Positions 1-12,169 of a stretch of 64,000 nt of DNA are shown here, in pieces; position 1 is the stretch's first letter; the number at the start of each line of letters is the position of its first letter. The stretch is from Clusia tigrina (Eukaryota; Arthropoda; Insecta; Diptera; Clusiidae), in assembly GCA_920105625.2 (NCBI GenBank), contig OV050030.1:406921034-406985033 (forward strand), read 5' to 3'. A program made the position numbers and the translations under genes. The notes under the pieces are model-generated. The model saw only the letters and a list, made by a program, of their open reading frames with translations. It was not told the origin of the DNA and searched no databases.

Positions 1-1260
1 TATTTTGTACGCGTTTCTCCGTTGGTGCTGGTGTCTTCTTATCTGTCGCTTCCGACGCAGCTATCGGTATAGTCGTTGTTACGCCCTGATCCCTTTTGGA
101 AATGCGCTGCCTCTTAGATTTGGGCGTACTGCAGATTTCTTTTGGCGAGATCGGTGGACCCCTGAACCTGCTTGCCGATACCGGCGTCGCGGTGAGAAGG
201 TTCGAGTTACCGCTCTTCCTCTAATCGACTCCGCCTGCTGTTTTCCAATTCTATCTAGAATTAGCAGCTCCGAGTGCTGCCGACGTAGATCCAGCGTACC
301 CTCCACCACCTCCGTTTCAAGATTTTGGCGTCTTTACCACGTTCTCTAGCCTCTTTATAGCAGTTTCCATTTGTGTTCGCAAGATAGTCCTGCTTTTGTT
401 AATGCTGACCAGAAACTCGTTCTCGTGTACTGATGGTTGCACGGTCTGCACCATTTGCTCAGATGCACCTATCTGTGGGTTAGTTGCAGATCCCGTGATT
501 CCTGCTGCCACCTCTGAGTATGTTATGGGAAGGGAGAGGTTTTTGCAAAGAGAGGCGTTTACATACCTTTCTTCAATCGCTTTTCTAGTTTTTCTACTGG
601 AATTTCATAATTTTGTGGTTTTGCATTTTACAGTTTGTGCGGCATTTTGATATTTACATTTTGTTGCTGTTTTTATTTTTAGAATTTCCTGCCTTTGCTT
701 GATGTTTGGGCAGTTTCTGTTGTTTTCTCTGTGAGCATGTTTTCAGTTTATGCATTCGACCTTGGTGCATGGTATTGGGTCATGGATTGCAGACGCGCAC
801 ACTCCACACTTTGCTTCAGTTTTGCAATATTTTTTCGTGTGTCCCAACTTCAGACAATTTTCACATTGCAGAGGAGATTGAATGTATGCTTCTACTTAGG
901 AATCCCATATTTACCTCTTTTGGGAGTTCGTATTTTTTTAATGATATAATGTGAATGAATAAATTTTTTAAGTTTTTGGCACTCTACTACATCTTGATTA
1001 TTTAGTCCGTCAAGAATTTCTGTTTCGGACAAGTCTCGCAGTGGAGGAGCGAACACAACTCCTTTTACTCGGACATATTCCACATAAATTTGTTGCTTTT
1101 AAAAATTTGTTTGTTTGTTTCTCATTTTTTGTGAGAATCAATAAATTGCCGCCTCGTGTAAATGTAATTTCTTGGACACTTTGAGAACAGATTCCTTCAA
1201 GAAAAAGATTGAAACTTTTGAAGGGTTTGGTTTCCACTTTGCTCTTTAAAACAACGAATT
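1..1260 (-). pseudogene. Non-LTR retrotransposon ORF1 (gag) remnant, jockey-like
   Basis: Read on the minus strand, several frames together give a gag-like protein. Near the 5' end (about 1237 to 1010) is a segment like the RNA-binding domain of jockey-type ORF1 (LLILTKNEKQTNKFL). It is followed by a stretch around 1083-892 with LSETEILDGLNNQDVVE, and then by a CCHC knuckle near 880-780 (CENCLKLGHTKKYC) with a second Cys cluster (CGVCASAIHDPIPC). A charged tail runs to the window edge, where ORF2 would lie outside. Several frameshifts and stops mean it cannot encode a full protein. The family call rests on the order of fold and zinc knuckle and is inferred; the exact clade is unknown. Confidence 0.65.
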
Positions 1261-1690
1261 TTGGGCTGTGAATTTTTCCATAAATGGGTTTTGAACCAAG
1301 AATGGGGAAATCGTGTTGGTTGTCGATGTTCTGTCTGGGTCTAGCAATTCAAAATTGTTTTATGTATTTATCCAGAAAAAGAGTAACAGTGACACACAAT
1401 TTTTTTTGTTGCTGTTGTTTTTTTTTAAAGCACTTTGGAAAGAAATGAGAAGCGAAACAAACACAACACTTGAACGATTGAAGAGCCCCAACTTTAGACC
1501 GAACTGTTCTGTTTTGAAATATATAATTTCTTTTAAGTCATGGTCATTCTTTTCATATTTTCTAATTCTATATTTATTTGTTCTCCATATATTGGTTCAC
1601 ACCAGGATTCCCATGCACATTCCCTGGTGTGGACCGTTGAGGCGCTTTATGTAGCTACCAGAAATCCCTGTGTTTTAAAAACACATCCTA
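1261..1690. other. No recognisable gene; transposon 5' region and junction
   Basis: T-rich sequence upstream (minus strand) of the gag remnant, probably the 5' end of that element, up to the leader of the neighbouring LTR element. The short ORFs here match nothing recognisable. Confidence 0.4.
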
Positions 1691-1705
1691 CCGACTGCGC
1701 CAAAA
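1691..1705 (-). promoter_or_regulatory. Primer-binding site of LTR copy 1
   Basis: On the minus strand the bases directly after the LTR read TTTTGGCGCAGTCGG. This matches the primer-binding site type of 17.6/297-like gypsy elements, which use a tRNA-Ser primer. About 50 bases of leader remain beyond it before unrelated sequence. Confidence 0.7.
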
Positions 1706-2216
1706 TGTTAGGGTCCTGTGTGTTGTCGTCGCTTGTTGTAGTGAGCGCCTTTTCGCTGCCAGTAATAGGCGCTGGCGTGGGCGAACAGCAGAGGTGGTTA
1801 CTAAAAAGGCGCTTATAGCTGCCAAAGTAAAACTCTGTCTTCCTTTCAGTTGTAAAATACAAGAGAGCTTTATTGCTTAAAATCATAAGTCTTATATACT
1901 ATTTTACAGTCTAGGTAAGCACCCTTCTGGTGTTCCAGTTACGCAATAGTTGATTGGTGTCAGTTGGTTAATCAACAGACCTACTGAATATGAGAATGCC
2001 GACGCTGCATTCTAAAGGCCAATGCATAGTTCACATAATGATTAATCATAAGTCATAAGTTTATTTATAATACTTGAACCCTAAAAATATTTGATTGCTT
2101 AATTGGTTGATAATTATACTACTTCTAAATGCTAGCTACACCAAATGTGTAGTGTCTATCAGGAGTTGATGCTGTGAGTCAACTACGCGCAGGTAGTTTG
2201 ATTCTGACCCACAACA
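1706..2216 (-). repeat. LTR of a Ty3/gypsy element, copy 1
   Basis: A 511 bp LTR in minus orientation, beginning TGTTGTGGGTCAG and ending in TAACA next to a primer-binding site. It shares blocks with the LTRs at 14175-14664 and 60099-60579: the end segment, a TATATAAG promoter box, the segment GGTGTTCCAGTTACGCAA, and the TG...CA ends. The copies are clearly diverged from each other. No polypurine tract or internal coding follows on the upstream side (2217 onward), so only the LTR and a scrap of leader remain. Confidence 0.85.
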
Positions 2217-5200
2217 AGTGATTCGCATTGACACACACAGAAAGTAGGGAATAACCTTTATATCGTAAACATGCTTCGCCAATAGTTGCCAAGTGGATGC
2301 ACTACTTAAGTTAATTTGGTATTAAAGTGTTGCTTCAAATGTGCCACTCTCGGAAGAAGCATTTGCAGGCTATGTATATGTATATGTATATCTATATCTC
2401 TATGTAAATGCAAATGTATATGTATTTATATATCATTGTAGTACATCTACTTGAACGGAGTCCGAATGATGATACCTATTGGCACACAATCCAAATAATT
2501 TTTATATCGGTGCGTTTTTGATTGTTCATTTTTATAGAGTCTGAAAATAGTTTATAAAATGGTATGCAATCCAAACAGAACCTGGCATAGACAAAATTTG
2601 TTAAACTTACATTTGTTAAGGGAATGAAACAAAACCCTGTGTAAAGCACGCTGCCAGCTACTGTGCTCAAGGTCTGTATGCTTTCATACAACTTCACCCC
2701 GCGCTTATTCAATACCACATCCAGTGTATAATGCATGTTCTCTGGATGATTACATTGACCTAACTAACTAACTTTGACAATGAGCACGGGCGTTATACTT
2801 TCTACTGCCAGTTAGGCAGTGTCTAGTGTACTTGGAGAATCTTTGAGAAACGCAAACAGGGATTCTTCTGTATGTCTACAATTTTTAATGAGTGCTCCTA
2901 TGTAATCATAATAGTCGCTTTATTATTATTATTTTTCACCATCAAAATCGGGGAAAAATTCTGCAGTTGAAGATTTGGTTGGTGGTATTATATAGGGTGC
3001 TATTATTTGCTGGTTTGAAATAAATGGACAGTTATTTTGGGCGACAGGTGCAAAAAATCTTTGTGTCTACAACGATTCCTGAAAATGCTGTCTTGCGAAA
3101 GAGTGTGATAGCGAAGAGAGTGCGTTGAACTTGAAATTTCCTTTCCCAACTATGTCTTGAAAAAGAACAAACTAATAATTAAGATTTAATGATTTATTAA
3201 AATGAATTGAATATGATACTTCTGATCTGAATAAGCGAACAAAGAATTTGTAAAACCAGAAAAAATATGTAAACCATAAAAGAAATATAAAGCAAAAAGT
3301 GAATGTGCTTTGAACGTTATAAAGGGGGCATCACACGACGCTATTATAGTGGCTCGTTCACATTTCAACATCATCAACATATGCGGTTGATGCCCGGGAG
3401 AAATGTGGAGTATGTGTGTTGATGTCTGAGCCGAAACTCCTCTTAAAACTTTGTGAACGTCTTCAACAGTTTTTTCTGAGAGTTTGTCCAGACACCTGTG
3501 TGCCAAAACAACATAAAGAAAATATACCTAACCTCTGCACACCCGTGAAAAAGATATTTATATATATATATCCCCATCTCGACATTATTGAGATTATTCT
3601 TTCCGAATAAAGGCATTTTGATTGTTTCTTGCACGGGGAGTTTGTCTCTAATACAAAACGGGGGTTTGTCCGGTGCCGTTGCCGGTGAAGAGTCGACCAT
3701 GTGGTCCAGCACTGTTAGGAACCGCCTCAGTGGTGACTGGACAGTTAACAAGGATAGCGGGAGGTTGACCGCTTGGTTTTTATGGTAGGTTGGGGACTGA
3801 TGGTAGATGGACTAGAGTTGCCATTGGAGCTGGCCGTGTTGCCGGCAACGCTAGGTGTGTTGCTGCGACGTGCTGCTGTGGGACTATGTAGCTCCGTCCT
3901 CTCCAGTTCGCGGTGAGCTTCTATTATAATCTAGATGCGGAAAGAAAGAAACTGTTAGTTCATGGTTGTGATATGTTGCAACAAATCAAGCAACCAAATA
4001 CGTGATAAACTATTCTATTACTGACAAAGTCTCTACGCTCCGCATCGTTATAACATAGGTCTAAGTGGTACAGAGTTGCTAAGAGTATTCGTGCCAAGCC
4101 CTCCCTCTAGATGGGTGTAACCTTTTACATCTTCACCATGTTTCTCTCGGCAAAATGTAGCGTGGCTTCAAGAGAGTTCCCGAAGTCGCGTAGCAACCGG
4201 TGATTAACTTCGTATCCTTCTTGGGAATTAAAGAATTCAGTTACCAACTGGCAACTCAGGGCACAGCTGAAACCTAGTTCACTGTGGCGGTGTTGCCACC
4301 TGTTCCACAAATAATTACCCTTGGTTCGCATTTTGTAGCACAAATAACATCTGCACATCATTCTTTTTAATGATTGGTTTTTTATGTTTCTTATATTCTT
4401 ATTCTATATTCTTATATTTCATATTCTTATCTTGTATTATTCGGAGACTACTAAAATAACCCCAGAAATATTTACTTACGATCAGCGCAAATCAAAATGA
4501 TTCTGCCACTGGTTGCGTTAAACGCTGTTTCCCCACACTCAGATGAGCTCAGTTTCCTATTAAGTTATCTTTACCTCATTAAATGAATTGTTCATTTCAG
4601 CTATTTAAGTTATTTAAGAAAAATCAAAGAAATATATAAAAATCTTTCAATATTCTTGTAAAATTGTGAGCAGCCCACGTTTATAATGGGACACGCCTTC
4701 AAAATAGAAAGAGTCCATAAACAAATATTAACAAGAAACTTGTACGAACTTTGATTGAAAAATTATGTTTGTGCTTTAATACCTTAACATAAAAATTGTT
4801 ATTTGAAATATAAAATAAAAACAAATTTTGAAATTAAAGAAAGGTTTGTTTTAATTGAATCCGAAGTCCCAATGAGCAAGGGTAAGTAAAGGTCTAGACG
4901 ATAGCCTGGGTTAAATGGAGACTAGTAAGACGACTTGGTTGGTTTACTGAGTTAGAGTAGTTTATTGGTGCTGGTGCCTTTGTGATTTAGAACTTGCATC
5001 CTTAGAACCTAGTGAAGACCTGACCTCAAGTGAATGACGTTACTCCACAAGAGAGGTCGAGGCCTTAGCTTCGTTGCTGTGTTGTTCTGAAGCTACATTC
5101 CAGATGGTGCAAAACAGTAGCTTAACACTTCCTTCGCAGTTACATTGGTGGGTCCCTTCAACAGAAGAAGTCTCGCAATGACTAGAACAAAAACACTCAA

Positions 5201-6094
5201 GTAATAAATCACGAAAAGTGGAGGAAGACAGTTGTGTATCCTAATATTCTGCGAGCTTTTTGTAATGTTATACAAGAATATATAGAATATCCTTGATTGG
5301 TTGATCAGTAATGCCCATCAACAAACGTCTGTAGTAGAAGCGTACTCGCACCTTTTATTGTCCTGCTCTAAAGGGCAGGGTAAATTGGGGGCTAAAGAAT
5401 TATTGTTCACATCGAAGAGAGCAACATAGGCCAGCGTAATTAATCCCAGGGACAGTTTTGGGAAGGTAATTGGAGTATCTGCATAATAATCGGCAAAGAT
5501 TCCTATATAGAAGTGGGCGCTGGTAATAATCACGACCAACAGGCCTCAGATCTTTCATTTTGGGGTACTTTGAGGGATCTACGAAGAATTGCTTAGCAGT
5601 CTTTGTGCATCCGTTTATTGTTTGGGCAGGGACCAACTTTGGGCTTAAGTTCAAATGAAAGAAGTTTCGCTTTTATTTCAACTTAGCAGCAGTTTTTTTG
5701 TGACCCATTTTGTTTTTCAATAAAAATAGAGCAAACTTTTCTTTTTGTTTTGTTACAAAGTACGAATATAATTTTCTGAATTATTTTGGCCTACTAAAAA
5801 CAAATTTGACATAGAAGAAAATCTAGGTCTGATCAGATATTTTTCGATGATGGGAATACTGTAAAAAATGGCTTCATTGATCGTTAAACATGATATTGGG
5901 ATGAAAATATGCTCGGAGCCTATTGGTGGACATTACTACGCGAAACCGATCTGAATATATACAAGAGAAATAAAATAATTTTTTCTGAATAAGTCCAAAA
6001 TATGCTATTCTGGAATATTTCAGAACCGATCGGACCTGAATTTTTCTTCGGCAGATTCCTGTTTAGACAATCTTATATAAAACCCTATATTTTT
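2217..6094. other. Non-genic stretch with only weak coding-like patches
   Basis: AT-rich DNA with short ORFs only. A TATATG-type simple repeat lies at 2371-2433. Two minus-strand patches (3737-3924 and 4125-4361) look more protein-like than their surroundings and are listed separately. Another minus-strand patch, 5093-5660, has frames reading MVVIITSAHFYIGIF and NLSPKLVPAQTINGC; it may be a decayed coding sequence, but I do not recognise it. Confidence 0.35.
3737..3924 (-). other. Possible terminal coding exon, unrecognised
   Basis: On the minus strand a pyrimidine run ending in a CTAG acceptor (around 3925-3950) is followed by about 62 open codons. They begin IIEAHRELERTEL, continue through a Ser/Thr/Asn/Pro-rich tail typical of disordered fly proteins, and end at TAA. 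The combination of acceptor-like signal and biased composition suggests an exon or an exon fragment. No partner exon or known domain is visible, so it may equally be debris. A second patch at 4125-4361 (minus; LLRDFGNSLEATLHFAERN) could belong to the same remnant. Confidence 0.2.
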
Positions 6095-6650
6095 AAACCC
6101 TTTACCTTTAAAAAAGGTAAATAGGGTATACTAATTTTGTGCTTTTAAGAGGGGTTGCAATTTCAAGAAGGAGGCGTGGTAGGTATGGACTTAAATATAC
6201 AGAAACGATCAAAATCACTTTCTAAACAATTTTGATGTTGTCTGTCCGTCTGACCATCTGTGGCCACTTTTTTCTATACTGCTAGAGCTATCTTATTGAA
6301 ATTTTGCGAAAGTATAGTCTGGATAAAGAGACAGAACCAGATTGCTATATGGGCCGATTTGGACAAAGACCACGCCTAGGGAGGTAGGCGGAAAGGAACT
6401 TTTCTCACCTTTTATAAAATGACTATAACTTCGGTCCAATTGATGGAATCGTGACAGTTATGCAGATATGGGTCCCACTAAACACTATGCAGAAAGAGGG
6501 CGGTATATATTAACTGCCACGCCCAGAGAGTTATGTGAAAATGTGAACATTATAAAGCTATCTGCAACAAATAGGGTTGATCAAGGAAAAGACACGCCAA
6601 CTTTTGATATAAGGACATTTCGGGTCTAAAATTCAAATTAGCCTACCAAT
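6095..6650. repeat. Probable dispersed repeat of fly genomes
   Basis: This non-coding block opens with AGGGTATACTAATTTTG and contains TGTCTGTCCGTCTGACC, a phrase about pressure-like GCTATC spacing, and a GGGCCGATTT segment. That ordering is characteristic of a widespread non-coding dispersed repeat in flies. I recognise the pattern from general experience and cannot name a family; the ends are not defined. Confidence 0.35.
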
Positions 6651-8429
6651 GCTCGTATTGATGCCATCGGAATAAAAATTTGCAGAAATATGCATGGGGG
6701 GGTCGATAATAGTGTGGGTGCAGAATATGGAGATCGAAAATCATTACTAGGTTCCTTAAAGGTTGATCAACGAAACTCCAAAGGAAGGTTGCGCCATCTG
6801 TCGAGAAAAACGCCACGAACTTTTTCCCAGCCACAATATTATTACCTAAAGGAATGTGATGATATCACAGCAATATTTAGAATGCTAGTAAAAATATACA
6901 TAATTATAAGGGCGCTCCAGAAAATATAAATCCCATGAAATTGTAGAATAATGTCTTTGGAAATAGGAGAATGAATACAAGAGGCCTTTTACGAATTTCG
7001 CAGTATGATTAGAAAGGAACGACAATATTGCAACTAATATTTCATTGTTACGAAAATTAGTTTTCCACTCGATTAGTTCGGTCACTGGATTGTGTTAAGT
7101 AGTACCCAAACAGTTTAACAGCGATTCACTTAAGAAATTGGAGTCACACTGTTCCTTAATAGATTAAATGTACTTTTTTGTACTCATTTTATATCATTTA
7201 CTGCAATTTATCCCTTTTTTTATGATTAACATCGTAAAACGTATCAAATACTTGCGGAAGTCAATAAAGTCAGTCTCGCACTATCAACTGACTAGAAAGG
7301 TTTGTCGATTACTTCATACATATATCAGCTTAGCTACGAGAGCTCACCCTACGATACGGAGTAACAAAACTTATATTATAGTCCACTAACGTCATTGCCA
7401 ATTACTGCCTCACACACTTTATTGACTTATATCACTATTTTCGCTGGTGTTTCTAAGTCACAACTGGACTCTTTGTCACAGCACGTTCTGGTTTATTTAC
7501 TTAAAATATTTTCGATTTAAACTAATTTAAGTTTGACTTGTAATCAGTCTTATGGCTGCTTTCAAACTCACGGCTGGTCCAGTGTTCTAAATGTAAATTG
7601 CAATTTGCATCCACTTCTCTTTAGCCACGAATGCAAAAACATTAATTTCATCACACATATGTTGTTAAGCAAACCCGAGTCCCTGTGAGCAGGGACAAGT
7701 TAAGAATATGCTCACAGTACGGCCTGCTTGTCGTAAAAGGCGACTAAAGGGCTTATTTGTCCATTAATTTTCAAACAATTTCTCAAGCTCAATTTACGAT
7801 TATTATCATTAAAAAAATTAATGATCAAATTCATTCGTATTAGTAGACTTACTGTAATAATTTGCCCCAGGCTCGAAATATGTCGTACAAGCCAATTATT
7901 TCTATACCCTACCTGGCCTTATATGCACTTTGGGAGCATTGTGGAGCTTTCCAACTTTCGGACTCGTTCAAAGCAGCTGCATCTCCGTGAAAGCTCCACT
8001 AACAAAATCACAATATTACAATATAAAATCTCCACAAAAATCTTAAAATCGCACTACACAAAATTAGGAAATCTTTTCAAACATTAATTTCCAGTGTTCG
8101 GATATATAGGGTGTTTTTCTACCAGTACCCAAAATGACTCCTATTTTATTAATAAATCTAATTACAAACTATGCAAAGCTCATGTACGAGTTTCTTTAAT
8201 GTCATTTAATATTTAGTCTTGGAAGATTGTCACTCCAAGTACTGCGGTTCTCCTTGTTACTGCTCATTAAGACAGAAACTAACTTTAAATAGACCTTTAT
8301 TTTGGACATACATTTCCACAATTTGTCAATGATGTCCTGCTTCTATCTTTCCCTGATGATTTGCCAAAGTATTCAAATCACAGACCGCATCTTGAATCTA
8401 AAATATGACTCATATTTTACAGTGTTATC
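6651..8429. other. Non-genic stretch
   Basis: Only short ORFs without recognisable content. Around 7700-7755 there is a segment (GGCCTGCTTGTCGTAAAAGG) that occurs near non-LTR insertions in many insect genomes, but nothing else supports an element here. Confidence 0.4.
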
Positions 8430-8491
8430 ATATGGAAAATGTATGAGAGTCCACAAAGAGATATGGGAAATGTATGAGAGTCCACAAAATC
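8430..8491. repeat. 31-bp tandem duplication
   Basis: Two adjacent near-identical 31-base units (8430-8460 and 8461-8491), each containing ATGTATGAGAGTCCACAAA. Confidence 0.85.
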
Positions 8492-8678
8492 ACTCTATAC
8501 CATAATTGAAATTGGTGAAAAATTTATAGAACTAAGAGTCAGAAACACTTTGGTCATAAGTGAGAAGTTGACAACGGCATGCCAACTTTTCACCCTTCGT
8601 CATTCAATCATTTTTGATTGATGGATTTAATTCCAGGCTTTGTACAAAATATCCTCTGCTACTTTCTTAGTTCACGTA

Positions 8679-8891
8679 CGAGGACTGTTCAAAAGTATCG
8701 CGAATTTTGAATTTTCGCTGGCTACGGATGCTCGATTTTCGATCTTTTTGTGGCGTTATGTTGGGACTCATGACCCTCACTTATGTTGACAATCTCGGCC
8801 ATTTTGAATGTTCAGTCAGTTTTTGACAGTTATTTTGCGTGGACTTGTTTTAGCTTGGTCGCGATTCGCGATACTTTTTGAACAAACCTCG
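8679..8891. mobile_element. Mariner-type MITE
   Basis: This 213 bp non-coding element has terminal inverted repeats of about 27 bases. The left end is CGAGGACTGTTCAAAAGTAT; the right end, read in reverse complement, is CGAGGTTTGTTCAAAAAGTA. It is flanked by TA on both sides (8677-8678 and 8892-8893), the Tc1/mariner target duplication. It contains no transposase and so would depend on one encoded elsewhere. Confidence 0.85.
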
Positions 8892-8992
8892 TATGTTCTA
8901 AACATGACCTTTGTTTAATGCAGTTTTTATCATAGACCGGGCATAAAATTATATCAGTGGTACTGGGTTCAGCAGTTATAATGATTAATTCC

Positions 8993-9180
8993 AAGATCCG
9001 TTGAATTATCGAATTAATTTCAAAAAGAAATAGTCTCTGATTCAATCTTTGGCGCATATAAAGATCCATTGAATTATCCAATTATGTTAAGAAATAAATA
9101 CTTTCTGATTCCATCTTTGGCTCCTTCCAAGATCCAATTCATTTGAGAAAGAAATAGTGTCTGATTCAGTGTTTTGGCTT
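8993..9180. repeat. 68-bp tandem repeat, about 2.8 copies
   Basis: Three imperfect units start with AAGATCC at 8993, 9061 and 9129, an exact 68-base period. Each contains an A-rich core and TCTGATTC followed by a TTTGGC-like end. The array lies about 0.5 kb upstream of Atg10. Confidence 0.8.
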
Positions 9181-9706
9181 CAGTTCTGAAAGATGGCAAC
9201 GGAAAGACGACTCGATGAAATTGGTTCGCTTCGCCAGTTTAGTGCCGATTCTTATGCTCCGCACATTTCTGAACTGACCCAATTGAACGGATCGTTCATT
9301 TTGCATCCGTCAGTTTTTATCGCACCATTCATTTCTCATCACGGCCTTCATCCTACATCGCACCAATCAGTTTCAACTTACACTTCATTTTGTTCCTTTC
9401 ACTGATTCTTCGAGTTCGAATATCAAATCCTATCTCAACTGTCATATAAAACTAATAAGCAGCCTTCCCTGCGACTGACCATATTTATACGGAGAGTGTC
9501 TCGTGCATCCGTTGAGATCACTCCGGTTTGACTGACTGGGATGATGTGAAACGGTGTGAATTGGTCGATGTTTGTTGTTGTGTTATTCTAGTTGATGTCT
9601 CCAAACACATATCAGCGGGCATATTAGTGATAAATATTTCTTTCATTTCCCCAGCTTAATTATAAAACCGAACATTGGAAAAAATATTTCTTTTAAATTG
9701 ACAAAC

Positions 9707-10566
9707 ATGTCTGAAGCAACAATGACCTGGACGGAGTTTCTCAAAGATTGCGAAAGCTTTCTCAGAATGTCCGAAAGTCTGGGCGATACCTGGATACTGT
9801 ATAAAAAGGTTAGTTTACTGTGAAATGAATGAAGAAACAAATCCACAAAATCAAAGACCCCGTATGTGGAGTTACCCTCCCACCACCCCCTAACACCGTT
9901 TCTAATTTCAGAATGACAACGAAGGCAACACTTACCTTGTCTTCAAACAGAAAATACCCTATAAAACGGGAACACCCATAACTGTAGAAGCAGGTGACAC
10001 AGAAGACACCTCACCTAAGACAGCTGACACAGCGGAAGAGGAGGTGATCCCAGTGGACACAACGGCGGCGCAAGACCTCACAGTGGGCACAGCGGCGGCA
10101 CCAGAACTCGCAGTGGACACAGCAGCCATCTCTGACTCACCGGAAATGGTGGAGCTGGAATACCATATTGTCTACAGCATTTCTTACCAGGTGCCGGTGC
10201 TGTACTTTCGGGCGCACAGAAGCGGTTTGTAAACTATGATCTCAAGTCTTACTTCCAGATTCTATTCAGTTAATATACTTGTCTATTGCAGATGGCTCAC
10301 TGCTGGGTCTAGAGGATGGTTGGCGTATCTTTCGCTGTTACAACAACAAGTTCAATCAGCAACGCTCTGACATGCTGGCGATTTTAACACAAATGGATCA
10401 TCCAGTGCTATTCAAGCCGTACCTGGCCCTCCACCCTTGCCGCACCGCTACGCTATTGGCTCAAGCGGGCACCAGTCGCAATCTCGTTCTGACCTTCATC
10501 AGTCTGATGGGTCCCTATGTGCAACTGCACTTGAGCGAGGCGTACTGCACGCTGGCATGCAAATAA
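9707..10566 (+). CDS. Atg10: Atg10, ubiquitin-like-conjugating enzyme of autophagy
   Basis: Three exons (9707-9808, 9912-10224, 10292-10566) joined by canonical GT-AG introns of 103 and 67 bases give a 229-residue protein. Atg10 is the E2-like enzyme that transfers Atg12 to Atg5 during autophagosome formation in the cytosol. The autophagy C-terminal domain shows EYHIVYSISYQVPVLYF, a DGWRIF segment, and the catalytic-cysteine motif HPC in PYLALHPCRTATLL, followed by the FISLMGP end motif. The length suits the family. The first ATG (MSEATMTWTEFLKDC) is preceded by ACAAAC, an acceptable fly start context. An acidic Thr/Ala-rich linker with repeated DTA-like units (about residues 55-105) separates the N-terminal part from the E2 core and looks like a local expansion. 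This is the only evidently intact host gene in the window. Confidence 0.9.
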
Positions 10567-10679
10567 TGGCAACGGTTCACATTCTAGCAGAGAAAACAAA
10601 ATATGTATTTATATTTTTATATATACACTAATTTACAAGAAATCTCAGGAAATACATTACATAACGTTTGTAACTAGTT

Positions 10680-10689
10680 AATAAATAAA
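10680..10689 (+). promoter_or_regulatory. Polyadenylation signals of Atg10
   Basis: Two overlapping AATAAA hexamers (10680-10685 and 10684-10689) lie about 115 bases after the stop codon, a normal 3' UTR length for flies. Confidence 0.6.
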
Positions 10690-11432
10690 TTGTACATAAT
10701 TTCATGGTGTTTTTTACATTTTGGTGTTAAATTTAAACATTTTCAACCCAAATTTTCAAACTGTGCTTCAATCAAGTTTCAAATATTTATAATTTTATAA
10801 GTTTTTGTGAAACAAAAATTTGTGTTTGGGATCCAGTTCTACGAGAAAAACTGTAGTAACAAAAACAAAGAGAATCCCGTATAACCCAGGCATATTTGGT
10901 CTACATTTCCTTGGAGAAAGGTCCCACCTTTTTAGAGATTATGGCAATCAAATGCTTTTGAATCTGAATCCTGGTTTACGTGTTGGTTATAATTGTCAAT
11001 CTTAGTATGTGGACTGTGGGACTCTTTCTAGAAAATGTTCTCTTCAAATCGCTGTCAAGACTGCACAAATTAATTTTTATTTATATTTAATTAGATATGA
11101 AAGTATATTGGTATCTCGGGACAAAATGGTCCTTTGGACAGGTAATGAAAATCTATTTATGAGATAAAAACACATTTTTTTAAATTTTTTAAATAAATCG
11201 TAAAAAGCACTCATGAAATAATAATAATTTAGAAATCGGAGTCGGGGTTAAGTACAATTATGGTCATTATAGAATAATTCTAGTAATGTAATATTCGGAA
11301 ATTGTATTTCTTTCTCACTACTTATCCGTATACTCGTCTATGCGATCGAGAAAGAATTTTCTTCTAGTTTTTATGCAGAATGGTTCTGAAAAGATTGATT
11401 GAAAATATAATATCGTTAGATCATAAAATTAA
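10690..11432. other. Non-genic stretch
   Basis: AT-rich sequence without recognisable coding or repeat structure. Confidence 0.4.
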
Positions 11433-12165
11433 ATGGCAGCCCTTGGACATAATATAGATGAATTCACTATAAGTGAATCTTCTATACAAAGCATCCGTAC
11501 GGCACAACCGGGACAACGCACGGAAGTCATACAAGTTGATTTCCAAAGCGAAGAACCAGACGTTCTCACTGTTCGTGGGATGGTAAACTGCCCGAAAATT
11601 GAAAAAAGAACATCTTCCTGTAGTGATTTCGTTTGGAAAGAAAGAACAACTCAACGCTGTGTCAACATTAGAATGTCCTACTGACAAAGAACAGACGCAG
11701 ACTGTTCGGAAGGCGAGCACAGACTCGAATCTCGAAGATAAAGTGCAGATTGTTTGTTGCTTCGACTACAGGTCGTGTCAATGATGCCTGTGTGCTGCTG
11801 CAGCAGAAGCTTCACAGAGAAGTGCTAGTTTTCGCTTATCGTCAACACGTTTTTGAACTAGTTTTAAGAAGCATATTTCAAGTGAAAATAAGCGAAGTGA
11901 CTACAGGCCTCGTTATCCCAATCTTTAAAAAAGAGTTCTGGAAAAGCATTGATGGAAATATCTCGAAAGCAAGCAGCATGTGTTCTATTTGACTGAAGAA
12001 GTGGCAATCTTGTACTTAGTTAACGATGTTATGGGTCAAGAAGCAAAGCTAAAAATTGTGACAAATTAGCAAAATGGCAATGCATCGAACAATGGGAAAC
12101 GCTAAATTTCAAGGATGGAAGAACTTGTGGCTCATTGTATGGTAAGTTTCACAAAAAGTTGAGTC
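11433..12165 (+). pseudogene. Decayed ORF of a repeated insect protein family
   Basis: Three overlapping frames (11433-11684, 11599-11784, 11750-11992) read as one broken protein. The best-preserved part (11755-11960) has TTGRVNDACVLLQQKL, then AYRQHVFELVLRSIF, then TTGLVIPIFKKEFWKSID. This resembles a multi-copy, transposon-like family in aphids and flies in which a Thr-Gly segment precedes a conserved His and Glu. I recognise the pattern but not a named family. At least two frameshifts are present. It sits directly 5' of an I-like element remnant. Confidence 0.4.
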
Positions 12166-12169
12166 TTTT

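Noticed and set aside
7680..7760. SINE or non-LTR 5' end
   Set aside because: Only one short familiar phrase; no internal promoter boxes, tail or target duplication.
9193..9405. 70-codon ORF just upstream of Atg10
   Set aside because: No similarity that I can recognise, no splice or conservation signals; overlaps the end of no known unit.
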